11,444 bases of DNA from CAZBQG01 sp964493945 (GTDB taxonomy: Bacteria; Pseudomonadota; Alphaproteobacteria; Rhodospirillales; UBA2165). The DNA is taken from the NCBI GenBank assembly GCA_964493945.1, contig CAZBQG010000144.1:1-11444 (forward strand), given 5' to 3'. The notes under the pieces were generated by a model. That model had not been told where the DNA came from, ran no database searches, and was given only the letters and a program-made list of their open reading frames with translations. Below, piece by piece: positions 1-5,546 of the stretch. Numbering within the stretch: the first letter of the stretch is position 1; each line of letters starts with the position of its first letter. A program made the translations under genes and the position numbers.

Positions 1-403
1 TCACCCCTTCAAGGGCGCGGTGTCAGATCAAGTCGGAACTACTTCACCTTAACTGAACCACCGCCTTAAACTCTCCGAATCTCTCTTTTAGGTCACAAAG
101 GGAAGTTTTGGACCGTTTCCGGTTCCTTCCGCTTTGCGCCTTTCTGGGCAAGCCGGTTCCCGGCCAGCCCTTTCCCAGGACCAATAACAGGGACGAGTCC
201 TTTGAGAAGTTTAGTGTCGACGGCTAGCAGGCTACTGTCGGCCCTGCTCAGCCCATCGATTAGAATTTTCTGATAGTCCGGATCGGTCCGGCCATAGCCT
301 TGATAATCGCTTCCTGTCACTAGGAGGTGCCTTGGAATTCTTGCACCCGGTGGCGGGGGCGGGTTAGGTATTGGGAATACCGGCCACGGAATAGGAAAAA
401 ATC
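1..403. other. Leading stretch without a convincing gene
   Basis: No plus-strand gene is visible here. On the minus strand a frame is open from about 401 down to 93. It reads through a proline-rich segment (FPIPNPPPPPGARIP) and then a more ordinary 75-residue stretch that could start at a GTG at 320. The only SD-like sequence upstream is a weak AAGG, and I recognise no family. The proline run is the complement of the GGCGGGGGCGGG stretch near 352-363 and may be a composition artefact. A plus-strand AGGAGG at 323-328 leads only to an 11-codon TTG frame. This could be the 3' remnant of a degraded gene or plain intergenic DNA. Confidence 0.3.
367..381. promoter_or_regulatory. Perfect inverted repeat upstream of the opine-dehydrogenase-like gene
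   Basis: GGTATT (367-372), GGG, AATACC (376-381) form a perfect 6-bp inverted repeat with a 3-base centre, ending 22 bases before the ATG at 404. The position suits an operator or a small 5'-UTR hairpin. No good sigma70 -10/-35 pair could be placed around it, and an inverted repeat of this size can arise by chance, so its function is only a suggestion. Confidence 0.25.
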
Positions 404-1489
404 ATGGAAATCGCCGTGCTGGGAGGGGGCCATGGCTGCTATGCGGCGGCTGCCGACCTAACTGACCAGGGCCACACCATCCGCCTTTGGCGGCGCGACG
501 AAAAAAATTTCGCCCCCGTCCTGGAGAGCGGCGCCATTACCCTGACCGACACCAAGGGAACCCGGGACGTCCCCATCGGGCTGCCAACCACCGATCTGGC
601 GGCGGCCATGGATGGGGCGGAGCTTATCCTCATCCCTCTGCCCGCCACCGCCCAGGCCGATCTGGCCACTAAGATCGCGCCGCTGCTTACCGACGGACAG
701 GTGGTCTTCATGCCGCCCGGCACCTTTGGCACTTACATCATGTCCCGGGCGGCATTGGAGGCCGGAAACAAGGCCAATATCGCCTATGCCGAGACAGGCA
801 CCCTTCCCTATCTGGCCCGCAAGCAGGCCATCGGCCATATCGCCATCCGGGTGCGGGCGACGCGCCTGCCGACGGGCGTGATGCCGGCAAGTGCTACAAA
901 GAGGGCCCTGGAAATAATCGGGCGGGCCTACCCGGCGGTGGAGCCTTTGCGGGACGGCCTGGATGGTGCGCTGATGAATGCCGGACCGATCATTCATCCG
1001 CCGCTTATTTTGATGAATGCGGGACCGTTGGAACATTTCGATGCCTGGGACATCCATAACGAAGGTACCCAGCCGTCCATCCGCCGGGTGACCGATGGGC
1101 TGGACAGCGAGCGGGTCGCACTTCGCCAGGCGCTGGGTTATGGCGCACCCCACTTTCCTCTGGCCGATCATTATGACGACGGGCGCGATGAATGGATGTA
1201 TGGGAATTCATCCCATGAAATGCTCACCAACAGCGGCGATTGGCGTGAAAAAATCGATCTGGTCCATCACCGCTACATGCTGGAGGATGTGGCGCTGGGT
1301 TTGTCATTTCTGGTCTCCATCGCCGCCTGGGTGGGAATCGAATTACCCATCGCGCGTGGCCTGTTGGCTTTGGGCTCTTCCGTGGTGGGAGAGGATTTCC
1401 TGGTGACCGGGCGCAGCTTGGCTAGTCTTGGTCTGGACAAATTGACGCGGAACGAAATGGCTGATCTTTTGCAAAACGGGCCCCAATGA
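404..1489 (+). CDS. NAD/NADP octopine/nopaline dehydrogenase family protein (opine dehydrogenase-like)
   Basis: This 361-residue protein has the two-domain layout of opine dehydrogenases: an N-terminal Rossmann domain and an all-alpha C-terminal domain (octopine/nopaline dehydrogenase, PF02317). The dinucleotide-binding loop GGGHGCYAAAA lies at residues 7-17. His198 in NAGPIIHPP and Asp295 in RYMLEDVALGL sit where the catalytic His and Asp of N-(1-carboxyethyl)-norvaline dehydrogenase fall, and HNEGTQPSIRRV (218-229) is typical of the family. Such enzymes reductively condense an amino acid with a 2-oxo acid, or run the reverse oxidation; the substrate here cannot be read from sequence. The start at 404 has AGGA 7 bases upstream and an in-frame stop at 392-394 excludes a longer form. 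The stop overlaps the next gene by 4 bases, implying translational coupling with a second NAD-type dehydrogenase. Family assignment is strong; the exact reaction is unknown. Confidence 0.88.
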   Translation: MEIAVLGGGHGCYAAAADLTDQGHTIRLWRRDEKNFAPVLESGAITLTDTKGTRDVPIGLPTTDLAAAMDGAELILIPLPATAQADLATKIAPLLTDGQVVFMPPGTFGTYIMSRAALEAGNKANIAYAETGTLPYLARKQAIGHIAIRVRATRLPTGVMPASATKRALEIIGRAYPAVEPLRDGLDGALMNAGPIIHPPLILMNAGPLEHFDAWDIHNEGTQPSIRRVTDGLDSERVALRQALGYGAPHFPLADHYDDGRDEWMYGNSSHEMLTNSGDWREKIDLVHHRYMLEDVALGLSFLVSIAAWVGIELPIARGLLALGSSVVGEDFLVTGRSLASLGLDKLTRNEMADLLQNGPQ

Positions 1490-2475
1490 CCGAGGACGCA
1501 AAACCCAACATCGTCACCGCCGGTGCCGGGCGCATGGGCCAGGGCATCGCCCAGGTCTTCGCCCATGGGGGATATGAGGTGACCATGATCGACCTCAAAC
1601 CCCGGACAGCGGACCAATCCCAGGAAATGGGCGAGGCGGGGCTTGCGGAGATCAAAAAAAATCTGGGCTTTCTTGCCTCACTCGACGTCATCACCCAAGC
1701 CCAGGCAGCGCGCCTCCACCAGCGGGTTTCCTTTACCGGCGTTGACGGCGCGGACGAGGCCCTGGCCGGGGCCGACATTATTTTCGAAGGCGTGCCCGAA
1801 TTGCTCGACGTCAAAAAAGAAGGTCTGGCCCGGATCAGCCGCCATGCCCAACCGCACGCGCTGATCGCCTCCACCACTTCGACCATGCTGGTGACCGAAC
1901 TGGCCGGATTCGTCACCGGGCCGAAGCGGTTCCTCAACGCCCATTGGCTCAACCCGGCCTACCTCATCCCCCTGGTCGAAGTCAGCCCCGGGCCCGGGAC
2001 CGATGAAGCAACCGTGGAGCGCCTGATGGAGCTTCTGCGCGCCGTCGGCAAGGTGCCCGTGCGCTGCTCGGCCAGTCCCGGCTATATCGTGCCCCGCCTG
2101 CAGGCCGCCGCCATGAACGAAGCCGTGCGCATGGTGGAAGAAGGCGTCGCCAGCCCGGCCGAGGTCGACGAAGCCGTCCGGGTGGGATTCGGCGTACGCT
2201 ACGCCACCATGGGGCTTGTAGAATTCATCGATTGGGGCGGCGTCGATATTCTTTATTACGCTTCCAACTATCTGCGCGACGCCCTGGGCGCGGAGCGCTT
2301 CCAGGTGCCGGATGTTGTCCATGAAATGATGGAGGATGGCCGCCGGGGCATGCGGGAAGGAAAAGGTTTTTACGATTTCAGCGAGATTGATGTGGATGAG
2401 TTTCAGCGCAACATGCTGGCCCGCTTCGTGGCTCTGCTCAAACATATGGAGCTGCTGCCGCCGCCCGCGGATTGA
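1486..2475 (+). CDS. 3-hydroxyacyl-CoA dehydrogenase family protein with atypical active site
   Basis: This 329-residue protein has the 3-hydroxyacyl-CoA dehydrogenase architecture: an N-terminal NAD-binding Rossmann domain with GAGRMGQGIA (13-22), then a helical C-terminal domain. The family's catalytic His and Glu are present as His153 (NAHWLNPA) and Glu165 (PLVEVSPG). Two conserved positions differ. The usual SNTS segment reads STTS (129-132), and the asparagine of the usual G-[FY]-I-V-N-R-L motif is proline (GYIVPRL, Pro203). EFIDWGG, near residues 246-252, is shared with other members annotated only at family level. The protein is also longer than the usual 280-290-residue stand-alone enzyme because of a C-terminal extension after GKGFYDF. 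The reaction is probably NAD-dependent oxidation of a hydroxyl on a substrate that may not be an ordinary 3-hydroxyacyl-CoA; L-gulonate and carnitine dehydrogenases are relatives. It is coupled to the preceding gene by an ATGA overlap. Confidence 0.85.
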   Translation: MTEDAKPNIVTAGAGRMGQGIAQVFAHGGYEVTMIDLKPRTADQSQEMGEAGLAEIKKNLGFLASLDVITQAQAARLHQRVSFTGVDGADEALAGADIIFEGVPELLDVKKEGLARISRHAQPHALIASTTSTMLVTELAGFVTGPKRFLNAHWLNPAYLIPLVEVSPGPGTDEATVERLMELLRAVGKVPVRCSASPGYIVPRLQAAAMNEAVRMVEEGVASPAEVDEAVRVGFGVRYATMGLVEFIDWGGVDILYYASNYLRDALGAERFQVPDVVHEMMEDGRRGMREGKGFYDFSEIDVDEFQRNMLARFVALLKHMELLPPPAD

Positions 2476-2482
2476 TTCAATC
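2470..2482. repeat. Palindrome holding two convergent stop codons
   Basis: GATTGA, T, TCAATC is a perfect 13-base inverted repeat. Each arm contains the TGA stop of one of two convergent genes (plus-strand stop 2473-2475, minus-strand stop 2477-2479), and both proteins end in Asp. There is no GC stem plus T-run on either side, so it does not look like an intrinsic terminator. Confidence 0.5.
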
Positions 2483-2659
2483 GATGTAGAACGGCTCGCC
2501 CGCCCGTTTTTTACGCCGATAGGCGCGGCGGATGGGGCCGCCCACGGTGAAATATAAAACAAACATCTTGGCCAGCCAGTAGAGAAGCCTGATGTCGCGC
2601 CGAAACCGCTGCCAGGCGCTGTCCTCCAAGACATGAAATTCCTTATCAAAGGCGGCCAT
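2477..2659 (-). CDS. Small basic protein with a hydrophobic stretch, function unknown
   Basis: From the ATG at 2659 this frame gives 60 residues beginning MAAFDKEFHVLEDSAWQ and ending GEPFYID. I do not recognise the family. A hydrophobic run (LLYWLAKMFVLYFTVGG, about residues 26-42) is followed by a strongly basic RRAYRRKKRAG segment. That fits a short membrane-attached protein with a positively charged cytoplasmic tail. Codons show the same GC-rich third positions as the neighbouring metabolic genes, the main reason to believe the frame is coding. A GTG at 2680 would add seven residues, but neither start has a clear ribosome binding site. It converges on the preceding dehydrogenase with one base between the stops. 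Its start lies on the same CCATGG as the start of a plus-strand frame, so only one of those two starts may be real. Confidence 0.5.
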   Translation of the reverse strand: MAAFDKEFHVLEDSAWQRFRRDIRLLYWLAKMFVLYFTVGGPIRRAYRRKKRAGEPFYID

Positions 2660-2849
2660 GGCTAAAGGAAGGCATCCCACACAAAATGAAGAGGTCCGTC
2701 AGTACATCGATGACGTCTGTCGAGTTGAGCTTACAATTTACCCGGATCGCCAGACACTCGCGGCTGAATTCATCGAGAATGTTCAGCGTCCGGAAAGCTC
2801 TCCCGTCGTCGGTTCGATGGTGGACAAATTACTGCAAAGGGTCAAATAA
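2658..2849 (+). CDS. Short frame, possibly the displaced N-terminal part of the caspase-like gene
   Basis: This 63-residue frame (MAKGRHPTQNEEVRQYIDD...) starts at an ATG with AAAGG five bases upstream and matches no family I know. It stops six bases before the caspase-like frame and lies in the frame that a one-base deletion would have disconnected from it. Adding one base to the AAAGGG at 2836-2841 makes the end read KLLQKGQITGMTCKGK (or KLLQRGQITGM...), joining smoothly to the next frame. No signal peptide is visible, although the following domain looks extracytoplasmic, so the true beginning may be elsewhere. Third codon positions are not strongly GC-rich, so coding status is doubtful. 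Confidence 0.3.
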   Translation: MAKGRHPTQNEEVRQYIDDVCRVELTIYPDRQTLAAEFIENVQRPESSPVVGSMVDKLLQRVK

Positions 2850-2854
2850 CCGGG

Positions 2855-4046
2855 ATGACCTGCAAGGGGAAATCCTACGTTACTTATCTTCCACCCTTTA
2901 GCATGGGCTGCGCCGGGCAGCGGGGAAAGGCGGATCTGACCTGCGATGACGGGCGGGTAATCGATGCCAATTGGAAGGCCCATAGCTGCACCACCGGGAT
3001 CGGCAAAGGAGCAGATCAGAAAGAGGGTTCCTTTACCTTCATGTTCGGGCTGAACAAAGAGGCGGCTGAAAAATATGTAAGAGAAACGCTGCCGGCGGTC
3101 AGAAACCTGCCCCGCCTTTCCAACCGCAGAGTTGACCGGAACAGGCAGAGAAACACCCAAACCGCCGAGACGAATTCCCCGCCAAGCGAGCCATCCAACA
3201 GCAACAACAGGCGAGGTATCAGCAGTCAGTCTTTCCCGGAAAGGCCGGTGTTCGCAAAATTTTCCCACGGCAAAATGCGGCCCGATGATATTGCGATCAT
3301 TGTGGGAAACGCCAATTACACAAAAAAAGGAAAAGACATACCGAATGTCACGCCTGCCTACGCCGATGCCGAGGGTATTAAACGCTACGTCATTGATGCT
3401 TTAGGTATCCGCCAAGACAATATTCTTTATATCCGGGATACGGTTTTCGTGGATTTGGTTTCCGTATTCGGTAACGAGGGCAACCACAAAGGCCAGCTTT
3501 TCAAGTGGATAACCCCGGCAAGTCCCGAGTTTTCGTCTATTACTCAGGCCACGGCGCGCCTCGGTAAAGGATCAGGGGGCTTTCCTGGTGCCTGTGAACG
3601 CCCGGGCTTCACAAATTGATCTGCATGGCTACAAGCTGAAGACCCTGTACAAAAACCTGGGCAAATTGCCGGTGAAATTGGTTGCGGTCGTGCTCGAAGC
3701 CTGCTTCTCAGGGATAAGCAATGCTGGATCCCTGGTTAACAATGCCTCGCCAATAATACTGAAGACCAAAAAGACCGCCGTTCCCCGCAACGTCACGGTG
3801 ATCGCCGCCGATGCCGCCAACCAGATCGCGTCCTGGGAGAAGGATGGATCATCCAGCCTGTTCACCAAATTCTTTTTAAAAGGTATGGGGGGTGAGGCCG
3901 ATGCCTCTCCCTATGGCAATGGAGATGGAAAGGTGGGCTGGAGGGAACTGGAACGCTATCTGAAGAAGACAACGACCCGGTTGGCTCAACGCTATTACGG
4001 AAGAGATCAGGTGCCGCAGATCCACGTCAGCGGGCCCGGCAGTTAA
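2855..4046 (+). pseudogene. Caspase-family (peptidase C14, metacaspase-like) gene, frameshifted
   Basis: Three frames together spell a caspase-like protease. The first (2855-3619) has about 85 residues with four cysteines (C3, C19, C30, C45), suggesting disulfides and an extracytoplasmic location. An Asn/Ser/Pro/Arg-rich linker follows, then the start of the caspase fold (DDIAIIVGNANY, AYADAEGIKRYV, LGIRQDNILYIRD). A second frame near 3505-3564 carries the catalytic histidine in VFVYYSGHGAP (His codon 3550-3552). A third frame, open to 4046, carries the catalytic cysteine in VVLEACFSG (Cys codon 3702-3704), a conserved VIAADAANQIA strand, and an EF-hand-like NGDGKVGWRELERYL near the end. One extra T in the 3498-3501 run and one extra G at 3563-3564 restore a continuous protein with His and Cys in normal order. 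As written, the protein stops before its catalytic cysteine, so the gene is non-functional or the sequence contains errors. The 5' end is uncertain: the ATG at 2855 has no ribosome binding site and the frame stays open upstream to 2768. Confidence 0.8.
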
Positions 4047-4075
4047 CCGCCATCTGAACCCACCCCCACCGCCAG

Positions 4076-4519
4076 TCAAATCACCAGCGGCTTGGTCATG
4101 GCCCGCACCCGTTTTTGCAGATCATCCGGGCTAAAGGGTTTTTTCATATAATGACGGAGTCCGGCCTCCACGGCTTCGGTAACCGCATTCGCCAATGAGC
4201 GCCCGGTGAGCATGAGGAAAGGGACGTCGGCATTTATTTCACGCACCCTTTTGAATACCTCGATGCCGCTCATACCCGGCATATTCCAATCGCAAATGAC
4301 GAAATCCACCAGATTGGGATTGATCTCGAACAACTCCACGGCGCGGCTGCCGTCCAAAGCGCGCTCAAAATGGCGGATGCTCGTGGCCTGCAAAATGGTA
4401 ATGACCAGACTGACCATACTTTGATCGTCATCCACCACCAGCGCGCGCAGTTGATCGGAATTCTTTTTGACTCCGCCATGTATTCTCCCCTCCGGCTTAC
4501 AAATTGACGCGCCCGCCAT
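4076..4519 (-). CDS. Single-domain response regulator (CheY-like receiver)
   Basis: This frame encodes a receiver domain with no output domain, implying a CheY/Spo0F-type role as a phosphorylated switch or relay. In the 147-residue reading the acidic pocket is VVDDDQ (Asp31/Asp32), the phospho-acceptor is Asp77 in VICDWNMPG, the conserved Thr is T105 in LMLTGR, and the conserved Lys is K127 in KKPFSP. All expected receiver residues are present. The N-terminus is doubtful. The in-frame ATG at 4519 lies inside a possible -10 box and has a poor ribosome binding site, and its first 18 residues do not look like receiver sequence. An ATG at 4479 has an excellent upstream GGAGGGGAG but is one base out of frame. 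One extra A in the A5 run at 4464-4468 would give MAESKKNSDQLRALVVDDD, a normal receiver start. No histidine kinase is nearby. It converges on the caspase-like gene. Confidence 0.85.
   Translation of the reverse strand: MAGASICKPEGRIHGGVKKNSDQLRALVVDDDQSMVSLVITILQATSIRHFERALDGSRAVELFEINPNLVDFVICDWNMPGMSGIEVFKRVREINADVPFLMLTGRSLANAVTEAVEAGLRHYMKKPFSPDDLQKRVRAMTKPLVI
4480..4497 (-). promoter_or_regulatory. Strong ribosome binding site in front of an out-of-frame ATG
   Basis: On the minus strand the sequence before the ATG at 4479 contains GGAGG (complement of 4489-4493) running into GGGGAG (4485-4490), 5-9 bases from the start. It is the best ribosome binding site in this part of the window, and it points to 4479 as the original start of the response regulator, although that ATG is now out of frame with the receiver domain. 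Confidence 0.5.
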
Positions 4520-4523
4520 TTTA
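4518..4523 (-). promoter_or_regulatory. Possible -10 element for the response regulator
   Basis: TAAAAT on the minus strand matches the sigma70 -10 consensus in five of six positions. The -35 region about 17 bases upstream (ACGGCA, 4541-4546) is weak. The predicted transcript start would be near 4511, downstream of the ATG at 4519 but about 30 bases upstream of the well-led ATG at 4479, which favours the shorter start. Confidence 0.3.
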
Positions 4524-4562
4524 AATCAACTTCTATTCCATGCCGTGATGAAAGGATGAATG

Positions 4563-5018
4563 ATGGATGAACTGACCATGGCGCGCGCCCTGCACGTATT
4601 GGCCGTGGTGGGCTGGATCGGCGGGGTTTATCTGGTAACCCTGGTGGTTCTGCCGGCCATCCGCGGTGAGGCAGGCCAAGTGGAACGGTTCGAAGAGATC
4701 GAGAGCCACTTTGGGCTACATGCCAAAATCCTCACCCTGCTGGCCGGCGCCAGCGGCTTTTACATGCTTTACCTTCTGGATGCATGGGGGCGTTATGCAT
4801 CCCTGGAATTTTGGTGGGTGCACGCCATGACCCTGATCTGGGCGCTGTTCTCCCTTGTGCTGTTCGTGCTCGAGCCCTGGTTCCTCCATGCCTGGTTCAA
4901 ACAATGCACAGAGCGGGACCCGGATGAGACCTTCGCCTGGGTCACCCGTTTTCACCAAATTTTACTGGCCGCCAGCCTGATCACCATCGCCGGCGCGGTG
5001 ATCGGCGTGCATGGGTGA
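4563..5018 (+). CDS. Four-helix integral membrane protein (CopD/HemJ-like layout)
   Basis: This protein of about 151 residues has four hydrophobic segments: ALHVLAVVGWIGGVYLVTLVVLP near the N-terminus, ILTLLAGASGFYMLYLL, the HAMTLIWALFSLVLFVLEP region, and a C-terminal ILLAASLITIAGAVIG. Conserved-looking histidines sit at membrane edges (RALHVL, FGLHAK, WWVHAM, RFHQILL). This four-helix, histidine-containing plan is seen in CopD-like and HemJ-like membrane proteins, where histidines may bind heme or metal. I cannot place it firmly in either family. The second of two adjacent ATGs (4563) is preferred because AAGGA at 4552-4556 lies six bases upstream, against three for the ATG at 4560. It is divergent from the response regulator and lies about 80 bases before the Rid-family gene, so it may be transcribed alone. 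Confidence 0.7.
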   Translation: MDELTMARALHVLAVVGWIGGVYLVTLVVLPAIRGEAGQVERFEEIESHFGLHAKILTLLAGASGFYMLYLLDAWGRYASLEFWWVHAMTLIWALFSLVLFVLEPWFLHAWFKQCTERDPDETFAWVTRFHQILLAASLITIAGAVIGVHG

Positions 5019-5038
5019 GCGACGCACCCCATGCGCGC

Positions 5039-5069
5039 TTGACTCCCGGCGGCGGCGGCGCAAGATACT
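5039..5069 (+). promoter_or_regulatory. Possible sigma70-type promoter for the Rid-family gene
   Basis: TTGACT (5039-5044, five of six to the -35 consensus) and GATACT (5064-5069, four of six to the -10 consensus) are separated by 19 bases. The predicted start would lie about 25 bases before the gene's ATG, leaving room for its strong AAGGAGG at 5084-5090. The spacing is longer than ideal, so this is tentative. Confidence 0.3.
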
Positions 5070-5099
5070 CTCCGGCTCAGACCAAGGAGGGGAACCATC

Positions 5100-5492
5100 A
5101 TGGCACGCAATTTCGTTCAAGGCACTTGGCAGAAAAACCGGGCCTTTTCGCCCGCCGTCATATCCGAAGGCGGCAAAACCGTTTATGTGGCGGGACACGG
5201 CGCCTACCGCGACGCCGACGGCAATTCCCTGGCCGGTGATTTCGCCGCCCAAACCCACGAGACCTTTCGGCTTTTGGAAGCGACCCTCAAGGAAGCCGGC
5301 GCCGAATTGAAGGATATGGTGACCATGACCGTATTTATCATTGATGCCCGCTGGGGAGACAGTTTTACCGATATGCGCCGCGAGATTTTTGGGGGAGACT
5401 TCCCGGCCAGCGCCATGATCACCGTCACCGGCTTCGCCCAGCCCGAAATGATGGTGGAAATCCAGGGCATCGCGGTGCGGGGCGACCGTTGA
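5100..5492 (+). CDS. Rid family protein (YjgF/YER057c/UK114-like) lacking the deaminase arginine
   Basis: This 130-residue protein has the length and pattern of the trimeric Rid fold, with VYVAGHGAYRDADGN and FRLLEATLKEAGAELKDMVTMTVFI recognisable across the first 80 residues. Canonical RidA proteins hydrolyse 2-aminoacrylate and related imines using a conserved arginine in a PARS-type motif (Arg105 in E. coli RidA). Here the corresponding segment reads FPASAMITV, with Ser104 in place of that arginine. The protein therefore probably belongs to a Rid subfamily of different or unknown activity. The start has an excellent AAGGAGG nine bases upstream. The gene sits 74 bases before the molybdenum-hydroxylase operon on the same strand. 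Rid proteins of this type are often encoded with catabolic genes, but a promoter-like sequence in the gap suggests the operon can be transcribed separately. Confidence 0.85.
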   Translation: MARNFVQGTWQKNRAFSPAVISEGGKTVYVAGHGAYRDADGNSLAGDFAAQTHETFRLLEATLKEAGAELKDMVTMTVFIIDARWGDSFTDMRREIFGGDFPASAMITVTGFAQPEMMVEIQGIAVRGDR

Positions 5493-5517
5493 GCAAGCTG
5501 CTTTATTGGGCTAGAAT
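5489..5517 (+). promoter_or_regulatory. Probable sigma70-type promoter of the five-gene operon
   Basis: TTGAGC (5489-5494, four of six to TTGACA) and TAGAAT (5512-5517, five of six to TATAAT) are separated by exactly 17 bases. The predicted start point is near 5524, about 43 bases before the ATG of the Mo-hydroxylase gene and right at the first base of a hairpin. The -35 box overlaps the end of the Rid-family gene. Confidence 0.45.
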
Positions 5518-5523
5518 GAGGCT

Positions 5524-5546
5524 TATTGTTCGGGTGGCGAGCAATA
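5524..5546 (+). promoter_or_regulatory. Hairpin or operator at the predicted transcript start
   Basis: TATTGTTCG (5524-5532) pairs with CGAGCAATA (5538-5546) over nine base pairs with one G-U wobble, around a GGTGG loop. It begins at the predicted +1. No T-run follows (AGGAGAATT and a run of nine A come instead), so it is not an intrinsic terminator for the upstream gene. A repressor site or a stabilising 5'-end hairpin fits better. The AGGAGA ribosome binding site (5550-5555) starts four bases after the stem. Confidence 0.4.

Noticed and set aside
333..368. Leader peptide frame after AGGAGG at 323-328
   Set aside because: Only 11 codons from a TTG start, with no regulatory codon pattern or attenuator-like structure following.
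458..1171. Long minus-strand frame (237 codons) opposite the opine-dehydrogenase-like gene
   Set aside because: It is a shadow frame created by GC-rich codon use. Its translation has no recognisable motif and the plus strand encodes a clear family member.
1678..2649. Minus-strand frame of 323 codons across the first HAD gene
   Set aside because: Antisense shadow. It also overlaps the small minus-strand gene in another frame and lacks family features.
3498..3564. Programmed ribosomal frameshifting in the caspase-like gene
   Set aside because: Two shifts within about 65 bases would be needed, with no classical slippery heptamer. One-base losses from runs explain both more simply.
4047..4075. 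Terminator between the convergent caspase-like and response-regulator genes
   Set aside because: The 29 bases are C-rich with no stem-loop or T-run.
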